Part shown: piece after piece, positions 25,915-35,488 of the stretch
How the letters are laid out: each line of letters begins with the position of its first letter
How positions within the stretch are numbered: the first letter of the stretch is position 1
Source: Streptomyces chromofuscus
GTDB lineage: Bacteria > Actinomycetota > Actinomycetes > Streptomycetales > Streptomycetaceae
Direction: 5' to 3'
NCBI RefSeq assembly: GCF_015160875.1
Contig: NZ_CP063374.1
Coordinates: 3,472,001 to 3,536,000, forward strand
Length of the DNA: 64,000 nt
The notes under the pieces: model-generated
Databases searched by the model: none
Told to the model about the DNA's origin: nothing
Seen by the model: the letters and a program-made list of their open reading frames with translations, nothing else
Program-made: the position numbers and the translations under genes

Positions 25915-26565
25915 TCAATTCTTGAGGTTGCGCGGGATTCCCCGGCCGTTCTGCGGCATGTCCTGCGCGTTCCCCGGAGCGCTCCGTTCCCGCGTTCTGC
26001 GCCAGCGGGCCATCAGCCCCTCGGGGACTTCCTCCGCCGTGAGCGCGAAGACGAGATGATCGCGCCAGGCGCCGTCGATGTGCAGATAACGGGGCCTGAG
26101 GCCCTCCTCGCGGAATCCGAGTTTCTCCACCACGCGGCGGCTGGGCCCGTTCTCGGGGCGAATGCAGACCTCGATGCGGTGGAGGCCGACGGTCCGGAAA
26201 CAGTGGTCGGCGGCCAGGGCCACGGCCGTCGGCATCACGCCCCGGCCGGCCACCGCCTCGTCCACCCAGTAGCCGACGTGGCCCGAGCACATCGAGCCCC
26301 AGGTGATCCCGGCGACGGTCAACTGCCCCACCAGGCGCCCCTGGTACTCGATGACGAACGGCAGCATCCGGCCCGCGTTCGCCTCGGACCGCAGATGGCG
26401 GACCATCTGGCGGTACGTCGGCCGGTGCGCGATCGGACCGCCGGGCGCGGGCGGCGGGATCGTCGCCTCCCAGGGGCGCAGCCAGTCGCGGTTGCGGCGG
26501 TTCACCTCACGCCAGGCCCGCTGGTCACGCAGCTTTATCGGCCGGAGGACGACCTCGCCCTCCAC
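25915..26565 (-). CDS. rimJ: RimJ/RimL-like GNAT acetyltransferase
   Basis: A 216-residue GNAT of the RimJ/RimL type: VVLRPIKLRDQRAW at the N-terminus, VGYWVDEAVAGRGVMPTAV as the acetyl-CoA loop, RIEVCIRPENGPSRRVVEKLGF as the C-terminal motif. RimJ homologues acetylate protein N-termini, and in this locus the gene is kept next to glp and sepX/glpR. The start is uncertain: a GTG at 26565 has no ribosome site, whereas a CTG at 26595, preceded by GGGGGTG and overlapping the mog stop codon as CTGA, would add ten residues, of which AFWPVEL fit homologues as I remember them. Confidence 0.88.
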   Translation of the reverse strand: MEGEVVLRPIKLRDQRAWREVNRRNRDWLRPWEATIPPPAPGGPIAHRPTYRQMVRHLRSEANAGRMLPFVIEYQGRLVGQLTVAGITWGSMCSGHVGYWVDEAVAGRGVMPTAVALAADHCFRTVGLHRIEVCIRPENGPSRRVVEKLGFREEGLRPRYLHIDGAWRDHLVFALTAEEVPEGLMARWRRTRERSAPGNAQDMPQNGRGIPRNLKN

Positions 26566-26591
26566 CAGTTCGACGGGCCAGAATGCGCTGT

Positions 26592-27128
26592 TCAGCTCGC
26601 ACCCCCACGGCCCGGTCTGGGATGGTCACCGCCGCGGATCTGGTCGACGGCGTGGATCAGCAGGGGTTCCAGCACGGCCAGTCCGTCGCGTACGCCGCCG
26701 GTCGAGCCGGGCAGGTTGACGATCAGACTGCCGCCCGCCACTCCGGCCAGACCCCGTGAGAGCACGGCGGTGGGCACCTTGTCCCGGCCGTACGCGCGGA
26801 TGGCCTCCGCGATGCCGGGCACCTCGCGGTCGAGCACCGCGCGGGTGGCCTCGGGAGTGCGGTCGGTGGGTGAGACGCCGGTGCCGCCGGTGGTGACGAT
26901 CACGTCGTACCCGGCCTCCACGCCCGCCCGCAGCGCGGCCTGGACGGGCTCCCCGTCCGGCACGACCTGCGGCCCGTCGACGGCGAACCCGAAGCCCTTC
27001 AGGCCGTCCACGACCAGCGGGCCGCCCCTGTCCTCGTAGACCCCGGCCGCCGCCCGGTTCGAGGCGGTGATCACCAGCGCGCTGTACGGCGCGAGCAGCG
27101 CGCCGCCGAGCGCCGCGTCGAGAGTCAT
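26592..27128 (-). CDS. mog: MogA/MoaB-type molybdopterin adenylyltransferase
   Basis: A 178-residue protein of the MoaB/Mog family. It has [40 protein letters not shown] (the molybdopterin-binding TGGTG loop) and [17 protein letters not shown]. It adenylylates molybdopterin before metal insertion. The ATG at 27128 overlaps the moaC stop (ATGA), and it continues into rimJ. Confidence 0.94.
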   Translation of the reverse strand: MTLDAALGGALLAPYSALVITASNRAAAGVYEDRGGPLVVDGLKGFGFAVDGPQVVPDGEPVQAALRAGVEAGYDVIVTTGGTGVSPTDRTPEATRAVLDREVPGIAEAIRAYGRDKVPTAVLSRGLAGVAGGSLIVNLPGSTGGVRDGLAVLEPLLIHAVDQIRGGDHPRPGRGGAS

Positions 27129-27637
27129 GCCCGGCTCCAGTCGCCCGACTTGCCGCCCGTCTTCTCCTCCACCCGCACGTCCGTGATGACTGCTCCCTTG
27201 TCGACCGCCTTGACCATGTCGATCACGGTGAGCGCGGCGACGGAGACCGCGGTGAGCGCCTCCATCTCGACGCCCGTGCGGTCCGTCGTCTTCACGGTGG
27301 CCACGATCTCCACGGCGTCGTCCGCGACCGACAGATCCAGTGTCACACCCGAGACCGACAACGGGTGGCACAGCGGGATCAGGTCCGGCGTCCGTTTGGC
27401 GCCCATGATCCCCGCGATCCGCGCCGTGGCGAGGGCGTCGCCCTTGGGGACCCCCGCGCCGCGCAGCAGCTCGATCACGCGGGGCGAGACCAGGACGCGT
27501 CCGCTCGCGCGGGCGGTGCGGGCGGTGACCTCCTTGCCGGACACGTCGACCATGCGGGCGGCGCCCGCGTCGTCGAGGTGCGTCAGTCGGTCCTGCGCAA
27601 GGGGTCCGGGGGTCTGCCCCCGGGAAGGCACGGTCAT
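27125..27637 (-). CDS. moaC: Cyclic pyranopterin monophosphate synthase MoaC
   Basis: A 170-residue Moa[27 protein letters not shown] and [20 protein letters not shown] hold the active-site residues; [14 protein letters not shown] follows. It makes cyclic pyranopterin phosphate in molybdenum-cofactor synthesis. The ATG at 27637 lies 83 bases after moeA ends, and its stop overlaps mog. Confidence 0.96.
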   Translation of the reverse strand: MTVPSRGQTPGPLAQDRLTHLDDAGAARMVDVSGKEVTARTARASGRVLVSPRVIELLRGAGVPKGDALATARIAGIMGAKRTPDLIPLCHPLSVSGVTLDLSVADDAVEIVATVKTTDRTGVEMEALTAVSVAALTVIDMVKAVDKGAVITDVRVEEKTGGKSGDWSRA

Positions 27638-27720
27638 GGTGTGGCGCTCCCGGTCCGGGCCCGTCGCGGTGCGGCGCACGGGCCTGTTGTGCGCGACACG
27701 GTACCCCCAACCCGGGGACC

Positions 27721-29043
27721 TCAGCCGAGCAGGACCACCTCGACCTCGGCGCCGGGTTCGACGGACTCCGTGTCCTCGGGGACGACGATCAGCGCGTCGG
27801 CGTGCGCGAGGGCGGCGACGAGGTGGGACCCGGCCCCGCCGACCGGCGTCACCCGTCCGTCGGCGTACGCGCCGCGCAGGAACTGCCTGCGTCCCTTGGG
27901 GGAGGTCAGCGGCTCCTTCGTCGTCAGGGTCGCCCGGGTCCGGGGGCGGTGCACGTCCGCGAGACCCATGAGGGTGCGGATCGCGGGACGGACGAACAGT
28001 TCGAAGGAGACGTACGACGACACCGGGTTGCCGGGCAGGGCCAGCAGAGGGGTGTGGTCGGGGCCGATGGAGCCGAACCCCTGGGGCTTGCCGGGCTGCA
28101 TGGCGAGCCGGCGGAACTCGATGCCGCTGCCCGGCTCGTCCTCGTCGCCCACGTGCGACAGGGCCTCCTTGACGACGTCGTACGCCCCGACGCTCACACC
28201 GCCCGTGGTGACCATCAGGTCGGCGCGCACGAGCTGGTCCTCGATGGTGGTGCGCAGGGTCTCGGCGTCGTCGGCGACCGCGCCCACCCGGTAGGCGATG
28301 GCACCGGCGTCGCGGGCGGCCGCGGTGAGGGCGAAGCTGTTGGAGTCGAAGATCTGGCCGCTGCCCAGTTCCTCGCCGGGCTGGACCAGTTCGCTGCCGG
28401 TGGACAGCACCACCACCCGCGGGCGCGGGCGCACGCGGACCGTGCCGCGGCCGATCGCGGCGAGCAGCGCGATCTGCGGCGGGCCGAGGACGGTGCCGGC
28501 CTCGAGGGCGCGGGCACCGGCCTTGACGTCGCTGCCCCTGGCGCGCACGTGCGCGCGTGCCTCGGCCGGCCGGTGCACGCGCACCTGGCCCGAGGCACCC
28601 TCGGGGCCCAGGCTGCGGGCCCGCATCCCGGTGACCGGGCCCTCGCCGAGGCCGCCGTCGGTCCACTCCACGGGGACCACCGTCTCGGCGCCGGGCGGCA
28701 ACGGGGCGCCGGTCATGATGCGGGCCGCCTGGCCGGGCCCCACGCTCAGCGGCTCGGCCTGGCCCGCCGCGACGTCCCCGACGACCTCCAGGACCGCCGG
28801 GAACTCCTCACTCGCGCCCGCGACGTCCGCGACCCGCACCGCGTACCCGTCCATGGAGCTGTTGTCGAAGGGCGGCAGGGACACCGGCACCATGACGTCG
28901 TCGACCAGGACGCAGCCCTGGGCGTCGAGCAGTTGCAGCTCGATGGGTTCGAGAGGGCGGACGGTCTCGAGGATGTCCTCCAGGTGTTCGTCCACCGACC
29001 ACAGGTGGTCCTGGCCGGTGGCGCGGGGCGCGGCGGTGCTCAA
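27721..29043 (-). CDS. moeA: MoeA/gephyrin-like protein, candidate cell-division Glp
   Basis: A 440-residue MoeA-type protein: [12 protein letters not shown] and [17 protein letters not shown] in domains I-II, the [13 protein letters not shown] molybdopterin loop in domain III, then [14 protein letters not shown], and a C-terminal beta domain. The catalytic molybdotransferase function is possible, but next to galU, rimJ and sepX it is equally the counterpart of the corynebacterial gephyrin-like Glp that binds FtsZ and GlpR. The TTG at 29043 has GGAGA 9 bases upstream and lies 4 bases after galU, so they are co-translated. Confidence 0.9.
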   Translation of the reverse strand: MSTAAPRATGQDHLWSVDEHLEDILETVRPLEPIELQLLDAQGCVLVDDVMVPVSLPPFDNSSMDGYAVRVADVAGASEEFPAVLEVVGDVAAGQAEPLSVGPGQAARIMTGAPLPPGAETVVPVEWTDGGLGEGPVTGMRARSLGPEGASGQVRVHRPAEARAHVRARGSDVKAGARALEAGTVLGPPQIALLAAIGRGTVRVRPRPRVVVLSTGSELVQPGEELGSGQIFDSNSFALTAAARDAGAIAYRVGAVADDAETLRTTIEDQLVRADLMVTTGGVSVGAYDVVKEALSHVGDEDEPGSGIEFRRLAMQPGKPQGFGSIGPDHTPLLALPGNPVSSYVSFELFVRPAIRTLMGLADVHRPRTRATLTTKEPLTSPKGRRQFLRGAYADGRVTPVGGAGSHLVAALAHADALIVVPEDTESVEPGAEVEVVLLG

Positions 29044-29047
29044 GTGG

Positions 29048-29950
29048 CTACATCTCCTCGGTGACGTAACTGCGAAGCCAGGTCCGGAACTCCGGGCCCA
29101 GGTCTTCACGTTCGCACGCGAGTCTGACAATGGCACGCAGGTAGTCGCCACGGTCGCCGGTGTCATAACGGCGGCCCTTGAAGACGACACCGTGCACGGG
29201 GCCGCCGGCCTTCTCGTCGGCGGCGAGCTGCTGCAGGGCGTCGGTGATCTGGATCTCGCCGCCGCGGCCGGGCTCGGTCTTGCGCAGTATGTCGAAGATG
29301 CGCGGGTCGAGGACGTAGCGGCCGATGATGGCGTAGTTGGACGGGGCGTCGGCCGCCTCCGGCTTCTCGACCAGGTCGCTCACCTTGACCACGTCGCCGT
29401 CCTCGGTGGCCTCGACGGCGGCGCAGCCGTAGAGGTGGATCTGCTCGGGCGCCACCTCCATGAGCGCGATCACGCTGCCGCCGTGCTGCTCCTGGACCTC
29501 GATCATGCGCTTCAAAAGCGGGTCGCGCGGGTCGATGAGGTCGTCGCCGAGGAGGACCGCGAAGGGCTCGTCGCCGACGTGGGGGGCCGCGCACAGCACG
29601 GCGTGGCCCAGTCCCCTGGGGTCGCCCTGGCGCACGTAGTGCATGGTCGCGAGGTCGCTCGACTCCTGGACCTTGGCGAGCCGCTCGGCGTCGCCCTTCT
29701 TCTCCAGAGCCGACTCGAGCTCGTAGTTGCGGTCGAAGTGGTCCTCGAGGGGGCGCTTGTTGCGGCCCGTGATCATGAGGACGTCGTCGAGACCGGCCGA
29801 GACGGCCTCCTCGACCACGTACTGGATCGCGGGCTTGTCCACGACCGGCAGCATCTCCTTGGGAGTGGCCTTGGTGGCCGGCAGGAACCGGGTGCCGAGG
29901 CCTGCTGCGGGAATGACAGCCTTGCTGATCCGTGGTTGCGCCTGAGTCAT
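29048..29950 (-). CDS. galU: UTP-glucose-1-phosphate uridylyltransferase
   Basis: A 300-residue GalU: VIPAAGLGTRFLPATKATPKEMLP is the nucleotide-binding N-terminus (residues 12-35), followed by LLGDDLI and VEKPEAADAPSNYAIIGRYVL. It makes UDP-glucose for envelope polysaccharides. The ATG at 29950 was preferred to the one four codons upstream. First gene of the long galU-to-rimJ operon. Confidence 0.96.
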   Translation of the reverse strand: MTQAQPRISKAVIPAAGLGTRFLPATKATPKEMLPVVDKPAIQYVVEEAVSAGLDDVLMITGRNKRPLEDHFDRNYELESALEKKGDAERLAKVQESSDLATMHYVRQGDPRGLGHAVLCAAPHVGDEPFAVLLGDDLIDPRDPLLKRMIEVQEQHGGSVIALMEVAPEQIHLYGCAAVEATEDGDVVKVSDLVEKPEAADAPSNYAIIGRYVLDPRIFDILRKTEPGRGGEIQITDALQQLAADEKAGGPVHGVVFKGRRYDTGDRGDYLRAIVRLACEREDLGPEFRTWLRSYVTEEM

Positions 29951-30044
29951 GTCCGCAACCATATCCGGTGCCTTTGCGGGGAATCCGCTGCTCCGGTTAG
30001 TTCATGCTCATATGAGCACTTTGATCACGGTACGGGAGCGACGG

Positions 30045-30680
30045 ATGGGTCACCTCGGACGCACGGACGAGCCTGACAAGCGCACATTGCGCCGAGAACT
30101 CCTCGCGATGAGGAACAGGTTGCCCGAAGATGACGTGGAGGCGGCCGGGGCCGCACTGACCGAACACGCGCTCGAACTCGGTGAACTGACGCACGCGCGC
30201 ACGGTGGCGGCGTACGTCTCCGTGGGCAGCGAGCCCGGCACGCTCGCGCTGCTGGACGCGCTGCGCGCGCGGGGGGTGCGGGTCCTGCTTCCGGCGCTCC
30301 TGCCGGACAACGACCTCGACTGGGGCGTGTACGCCGGGGCGGACTCCCTCGTGCAGGTGCAACACGGGGGCCGGACGGCCCTCTTGGAACCCGCCGGCGA
30401 GCGGCTCGGCCCGGACGCGGTGACCGGCGCCGACGCCGTGCTGCTGCCGGGCCTGGCGGTCGACGCGCGCGGGATGCGGCTGGGGCGCGGCGGAGGGTCC
30501 TACGACCGCGTGCTGGCGCGTCTGGAGCGCGCCGGTGCCCGTCCCGCGCTGGTGGTGCTGCTGTACGACGCGGAGGTCGTCGCGCGCGTGCCCGCGGAGC
30601 CGCACGACCGGCCGGTGCACGCCGTGGTGACCCCGTCGGGCGTGCGCCGGTTCCGCCGGCCCCAGGAACCGGGGAGGTGA
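30045..30680 (+). CDS. 5-formyltetrahydrofolate cyclo-ligase
   Basis: A 211-residue protein of the 5-FTHF cyclo-ligase family. KRTLRRELLAMRNRL carries the N-terminal Lys/Arg that bind ATP, and GMRLGRGGGSYDRVLA (about 145-160) is the family signature. It converts 5-formyl-THF to 5,10-methenyl-THF using ATP. The ATG at 30045 has GGGAG 7 bases upstream; upstream in-frame starts from 29949 would overlap the galU promoter. Divergent from galU. Confidence 0.94.
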   Translation: MGHLGRTDEPDKRTLRRELLAMRNRLPEDDVEAAGAALTEHALELGELTHARTVAAYVSVGSEPGTLALLDALRARGVRVLLPALLPDNDLDWGVYAGADSLVQVQHGGRTALLEPAGERLGPDAVTGADAVLLPGLAVDARGMRLGRGGGSYDRVLARLERAGARPALVVLLYDAEVVARVPAEPHDRPVHAVVTPSGVRRFRRPQEPGR

Positions 30681-30686
30681 ACGCAA

Positions 30687-30714
30687 GGGCCCTCCACGCG
30701 CGCGTGGAGGGCCC
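30687..30714. terminator. Bidirectional terminator
   Basis: A perfect 28-base palindrome, GGGCCCTCCACGCG and its complement without a loop, lies between the cyclo-ligase and the convergent acylase gene. Confidence 0.8.
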
Positions 30715-30739
30715 CTGCGATCCGGTCGCCGTCAGCGGG

Positions 30740-33544
30740 TCACGGCTTCAGCACGAGGGTGTCGCTCGTGCTCTCGTCCACCGACTCCTTGCCGAACGGC
30801 CAGTCCAGCAGCTCGCCCTTGGCCCACTTGGAGGTCTGGTCGGTGTAGTGGGAACTGTAGGCGTGCCCGGAGGCGCCGCTGAGGTTGATCCACTTCGACT
30901 TGTCGAAGTCTTCGAGGTTGACCACCATCCGCATCGACGGCACCCAGACGACGCCGTAGCCGCCGGCGGCGTTCCAGCCGGTCGCGTTGACCGTCGCCTC
31001 GCCACCGCCGAGCTCCCACGGGCCACGGTTGAGCGCGTACTGGAGGAAGCCGGGACCATTGGTGCCGAGGGTCTGGTTCTTCAGGAACAGGCGGTGCAGC
31101 CGGCCCCAGCTCCAGGTGTCGATGTCCTTGCCGAGCTTGGCGGTCAGCTCCCAGCGCGCGTCGATCATGGCGCGCTCGAGCAGCTCGTCGCGGCTGTCGG
31201 CGGCGGGTCGGGTGCCCGACTTGCCGGTCGTCCACCAGTCGCTGTTCTCGTGGTCCATCAGGGTGCGCACGACCTCGAACCAGCGGTCGCCGCCGTCCGG
31301 CTGGGCCTGGTCGGCGTCACGCTCGCCGCACTCGCGCACCCGCCGGTCGTCGTCCACCGGGCCGGTGGTGTCGACCGGCTCGACCCACAGGCACTGGCCC
31401 TTGACGCGCAGCTCCTTGGGCAGCTTGTTGCCGAAGGCGAGCTTGAGGACGTTGCGCCAGACCGAGTTGAAGTAGGCCGCCGCCGCCGAGTCGGCGTCCT
31501 GGGTGTAGTCCCAGCCCTCCAGGAGCTTCTGCGCGTCGCGCACGTCCTTGTCGTCGACGTCGATCTTCAGCAGCTGCGGGACGAGCAGCTTGGCGATCTC
31601 GCTGCTGCTGTCCATCTGCATCTGCCGCATGTCCTCGGTGGAGATCTTGCCGTCGCCCTTGATCTTCGACTCGATCAGGTCGGCGATCCGCTGGCTGCGG
31701 GCGCCGTAGCCCCAGTCCGTGGTCAGCGCGTACGGGTAGTCCTTGCCGACGACGGCCTGGTTGGCGGTGACGATGTAGCCGCGCTGCGGGTCGTACTCGT
31801 AGGGCAGCTCGTCCTGCTCGACGTAACCGGTCCAGCGGTAGTCGGAATCCCAGCCCGGCGCCGGGACGGAGCCGTCGTGGCCCTTGGCGCGCGTGGGGAT
31901 CTTTCCGGGCAGCGTGTAGCCGATGTGGTTCTCGGTGTCGGCGTAGACGAGGTTCTGCGAGGGCACGTCGAACAGGGCCGCCGCGGCGCGGAAGTCGTCC
32001 CAGTCGGCCGCCTTGTTCATCGCGAAGACGGCCTCCATGGTGGTGCCGGGCTCCAGCGCGGTCCAGCGCAGGGCGATGCCGTAGCCGTCGCCGCGGTCGG
32101 GGGCGGCGGTGTCGACGGTGGCCTTCTTGCCGACCTTGACGAGCGAGTCGTCGCGGTCGGACAGCAGGGGGCCGTTGTTGGTCTCCCGGACCACGATCTT
32201 CTTGGACGTGCCGCCGGCGACCTTGATGGTCTCCTCGTACGTGGTGAACGGCTTGACCTTGCCGTCGTAGAGGTAGCCGTCGCCGGTGAGCTTCTCCAGG
32301 TACAGGTCGGTGACGTCGACGCCGGAGTTGGTCATGCCCCAGGAAATGTCCTGGTTGTGGCCGATTATCACACCGGGCATGCCCGCGAAGGTGTAGCCCG
32401 AGACGTCGTACTGGCACTTGTCGGAGACCGTGCGGCAGTGCAGGCCCATCTGGTACCAGACGGAGGGCAGCGAGGCCGACAGGTGGGGGTCATTGGCGAG
32501 CAGCGGCTTGCCGGTGATGGTGTGCGCGCCGCCCACGACCCACGAGTTGGAGCCGATGCCGTTGCCGTTCACGCCGACGGCCTCGGGCAGGTCCTCCAGC
32601 TCGTCGTAGAGGCCCGTGAGCTGGCTCTGGAGCGCGGAGGATTCGGTGGAGGACGACGGGTCCGTCGAGGAGCCCGTGGACGCCCCCGTGCCGTCCGTGG
32701 AGGTGCCGCCGGTGCCGTCCGGAGAGGCGCCGTCGGTGGAGGTGCCGCTCGTGCCCTCACCGCCGAACGTCCCGGTGATGTCGTCGTACTGGCCCTGCTG
32801 GACGACGATCTGGTTCCGGGCGTACGGGTAGCGGGGGTACAGGTCGGCGATCTGCTTCGGGCCGAGGCGGCTGGTCATCAGGGCGCGGTCGATCTCGTCC
32901 TGCATGTTGCCGCGCAGGTCCCACGCCATCGCCTTCAGCCACGCCACCGAGTCGACCGGGGTCCACTTCTCGGGCTTGTAGTCGTTGCTGAAGCCGAGCG
33001 CCACGTACTCCAGGGAGATGTCCTCGGCGTCCTTGCCCGCCAGGTAGGCGTTGACTCCCTTGGCGTAGGCCTGGAGGTACTTCTTCGTCGCGGCGGACAG
33101 CTCGGTGTCGTACTCCTTCTGCGCGGTCCGCTGCCAGCCCAGCGTGCGCAGGAACTCGTCGTTCTCGATCTGTCCCTTGCCGAACATCTCCGACAGGCGG
33201 CCGGATGTCATGTGCCGCCGGACGTCCATCTCGTAGAACCGGTCCTGCGCCTGGACGTAGCCCTGCGCCATGAACAGGTCCTCGTCGGAGGAGGCGTAGA
33301 TCTGCGGGACGCCGTAGCCGTCCCGCTTCACGTCGACGGGCGCGGTGAGGCCCTCGAGCGTGATCGAGCCCTTGGTCTGCGGGAAGGAGGCGCGCACCGT
33401 GCTGATGGACCAGTACGCGCCATAGGCGATGCCGCCGATGATGGCCAGCACCAGCACGAGCACGATCAGTCGGGCTTTGCGCCCCTTTTTCCTGCCGGAC
33501 TTGCCGGGCTGCTGACCCGTTGAGGCGGTGGTGTTGGGGGGCAT
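30740..33544 (-). CDS. Penicillin-acylase-family (S45) Ntn hydrolase
   Basis: A 934-residue membrane-anchored N-terminal-nucleophile hydrolase. A basic N-terminus and one helix (about 25-47) are followed by the alpha chain, a Gly/Ser/Thr-rich spacer (about 265-305) and Ser332 in GIGSNSWVVGG, the predicted autocleavage nucleophile and beta-chain N-terminus. Later motifs include NDPHL and PGVIIGHN. Members hydrolyse penicillins, acyl-homoserine lactones or lipid amides; the true substrate is unknown. The ATG at 33544 has AAGGA just upstream. The spacer is longer and more repetitive than usual, suggesting an expanded linker removed on maturation. Confidence 0.93.
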   Translation of the reverse strand: MPPNTTASTGQQPGKSGRKKGRKARLIVLVLVLAIIGGIAYGAYWSISTVRASFPQTKGSITLEGLTAPVDVKRDGYGVPQIYASSDEDLFMAQGYVQAQDRFYEMDVRRHMTSGRLSEMFGKGQIENDEFLRTLGWQRTAQKEYDTELSAATKKYLQAYAKGVNAYLAGKDAEDISLEYVALGFSNDYKPEKWTPVDSVAWLKAMAWDLRGNMQDEIDRALMTSRLGPKQIADLYPRYPYARNQIVVQQGQYDDITGTFGGEGTSGTSTDGASPDGTGGTSTDGTGASTGSSTDPSSSTESSALQSQLTGLYDELEDLPEAVGVNGNGIGSNSWVVGGAHTITGKPLLANDPHLSASLPSVWYQMGLHCRTVSDKCQYDVSGYTFAGMPGVIIGHNQDISWGMTNSGVDVTDLYLEKLTGDGYLYDGKVKPFTTYEETIKVAGGTSKKIVVRETNNGPLLSDRDDSLVKVGKKATVDTAAPDRGDGYGIALRWTALEPGTTMEAVFAMNKAADWDDFRAAAALFDVPSQNLVYADTENHIGYTLPGKIPTRAKGHDGSVPAPGWDSDYRWTGYVEQDELPYEYDPQRGYIVTANQAVVGKDYPYALTTDWGYGARSQRIADLIESKIKGDGKISTEDMRQMQMDSSSEIAKLLVPQLLKIDVDDKDVRDAQKLLEGWDYTQDADSAAAAYFNSVWRNVLKLAFGNKLPKELRVKGQCLWVEPVDTTGPVDDDRRVRECGERDADQAQPDGGDRWFEVVRTLMDHENSDWWTTGKSGTRPAADSRDELLERAMIDARWELTAKLGKDIDTWSWGRLHRLFLKNQTLGTNGPGFLQYALNRGPWELGGGEATVNATGWNAAGGYGVVWVPSMRMVVNLEDFDKSKWINLSGASGHAYSSHYTDQTSKWAKGELLDWPFGKESVDESTSDTLVLKP

Positions 33545-33743
33545 CGCTGTCCTTGCTGTCCTAACGCGAGCGGCAGGCGGTACTGGAGTGCTGGAGCAAC
33601 CATAGGCGCAGGGCCCGGTGCGACTTGACGCGGAGTGGGGAACCAGCACGGACTGACGTTCGATCTTGCCCCGGCGAGCGTCAAGGAATCGTCAAGAGTT
33701 AGGTAAGGTAACGAAGTAAGCGCACCAGGAAAGGGAACGGCCG

Positions 33744-35240
33744 CTGAGTATCCACGACCTCAACGAACTCCTGCTCGTCTGCTCGCTCGTCCTGCTCGTC
33801 GCCGTGGCCGCGGTACGGATCTCCTCGCGCAGCGGGCTCCCCAGCCTGCTCGTCTACCTCGGCATCGGCATGCTCATGGGCCAGGACGGGATCGGCGGCA
33901 TCCAGTTCGACAACGCCGAACTGACCCAGGTCATCGGATACGCCGCCCTGGTCGTGATCCTGGCCGAGGGCGGTCTCGGCACGAAGTGGAAGGAGATCAA
34001 GCCCGCCCTGCCCGCCGCCACCGCGCTGGCGCTGGTCGGGGTCGCGGTGAGCGTCGGGGTCACGGCGTCGGCGGCGCACTACCTGGTCGGGCTGGAGTGG
34101 CGGCAGGCGCTCATCATCGGGGCGGTCGTCTCCTCCACCGACGCGGCGGCGGTCTTCTCCGTGCTGCGGAAGATCCCGCTGCCCCCGCGCGTGACGGGCA
34201 CGCTGGAGGCCGAGTCCGGCTTCAACGACGCGCCCGTGGTGATCCTGGTGGTCTCCTTCTCCACGGCCGGCCCGTTCGAACACTGGTACGTGCTGGTCGG
34301 CCAGATACTGCTGGAGCTCGCCATCGGAGCCGCGCTCGGCATCGCGGTGGGCTGGCTGGGCTCCTGGGGACTGCGGCACGTGGCCCTGCCCGCCTCCGGC
34401 CTCTACCCGATCGCCGTGATGGCGATCGCCGTCGCCGCGTACGCCGCGGGCGCGCTGGCGCACGGCAGCGGCTTCCTCGCCGTCTACCTCGCCGCGATGG
34501 TGATGGGCAACGCGCGCCTGCCGCACTGGCCCGCCACGCGCGGGTTCGCCGAAGGGCTCGGCTGGATCGCCCAGATCGGCATGTTCGTCCTGCTCGGCCT
34601 GCTGGTCACCCCGCACGAGCTGGGCGACGACATCGTGCCCGCGCTGATCATCGGACTGGTGCTGACCATGGTGGCGCGCCCGGTGAGCGTCGTGCTGTGC
34701 CTGCTGCCGTTCCGGGTGCCGTGGCAGGAGCAGACGCTGATGTCCTGGGCCGGGCTGCGCGGCGCCGTGCCCATCATCCTGGCGACGATTCCCATGGTGA
34801 GCGGCGTGGACGGCAGCCGCGGCATCTTCAACATCGTCTTCGTCCTGGTCGTCGTCTACACCCTCGTCCAGGGCCCGACGCTGCCCTGGCTGGCCCGCAC
34901 CCTGCACCTGGGCGACGGCTCGGAGGCCGCCGACCTGGGCATCGAGTCGGCGCCCCTGGAGCAGCTGCGCGGGCATCTGCTGTCCGTCAGCATCCCGCCC
35001 GGGTCGCGGATGCACGGCGTCGAGATCAACGAGCTGCGGCTGCCGGCCGGGGCGGCGGTGACCCTCGTGGTCCGGGAGGGCACGTCGTTCGTGCCGCTGC
35101 CGACGACCGTGCTGCGCCGGGGCGACGAGCTGCTCGTGGTCGCCACCGACCCGGTCCGGGACGCGGCCGAGAGGCGGCTGCGGGCGGTCGGCCGCGGCGG
35201 CAAGCTGGCCGGGTGGCTGGGGACGAGCGGATCGGCGTAA
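33744..35240 (+). CDS. K+/H+ antiporter (NhaP2/CvrA type) with C-terminal TrkA-C domain
   Basis: A 498-residue CPA1-type antiporter with about twelve helices. Conserved features are AALVVILAEGGLGTKW, SSTDAAAVFSVLR (ion-site Asp) and LRGAVPIILATIPM. A TrkA-C (RCK-C) domain at about 400-480 senses ligand or nucleotide. The N-terminus expected for the family begins with the CTG at 33744 (Leu/Met-SIHDLNELLL), with AAGGGA about 8 bases upstream and an in-frame stop at 33717, so a CTG start is likely; the first standard codon is GTG at 33804, inside helix 1. Confidence 0.88.
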   Translation: MSIHDLNELLLVCSLVLLVAVAAVRISSRSGLPSLLVYLGIGMLMGQDGIGGIQFDNAELTQVIGYAALVVILAEGGLGTKWKEIKPALPAATALALVGVAVSVGVTASAAHYLVGLEWRQALIIGAVVSSTDAAAVFSVLRKIPLPPRVTGTLEAESGFNDAPVVILVVSFSTAGPFEHWYVLVGQILLELAIGAALGIAVGWLGSWGLRHVALPASGLYPIAVMAIAVAAYAAGALAHGSGFLAVYLAAMVMGNARLPHWPATRGFAEGLGWIAQIGMFVLLGLLVTPHELGDDIVPALIIGLVLTMVARPVSVVLCLLPFRVPWQEQTLMSWAGLRGAVPIILATIPMVSGVDGSRGIFNIVFVLVVVYTLVQGPTLPWLARTLHLGDGSEAADLGIESAPLEQLRGHLLSVSIPPGSRMHGVEINELRLPAGAAVTLVVREGTSFVPLPTTVLRRGDELLVVATDPVRDAAERRLRAVGRGGKLAGWLGTSGSA

Positions 35241-35488
35241 TCGCAGGTCCGCGCTCCGAGCGTGCTCCCTTTCACAGGCTCGCCGGGACCCCGCCCCTGT
35301 AAGCTGCAGGCGTCACCCAGATCGAACCAACTCTGCCTGACGCAGAGCTGGCGCGACCGTATGGCGGCCGGCGACGCCCTTCGACGAGTGGGCCCCGGTA
35401 TCTACCGCAGTGCGCGCAAGAGGACAGCTCTCGGCACCCGGACCACCACGAGTGGGCCGCGCTACCAGGCGGCAGAAAGGCAAGGGCC

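Noticed and set aside
33699..33714. TTAGGTAAGGTAAC resembles half of an iron-regulator (DmdR/IdeR) box
   Set aside because: Only the left half matches, there is no inverted partner, and the downstream gene is a K+/H+ antiporter.
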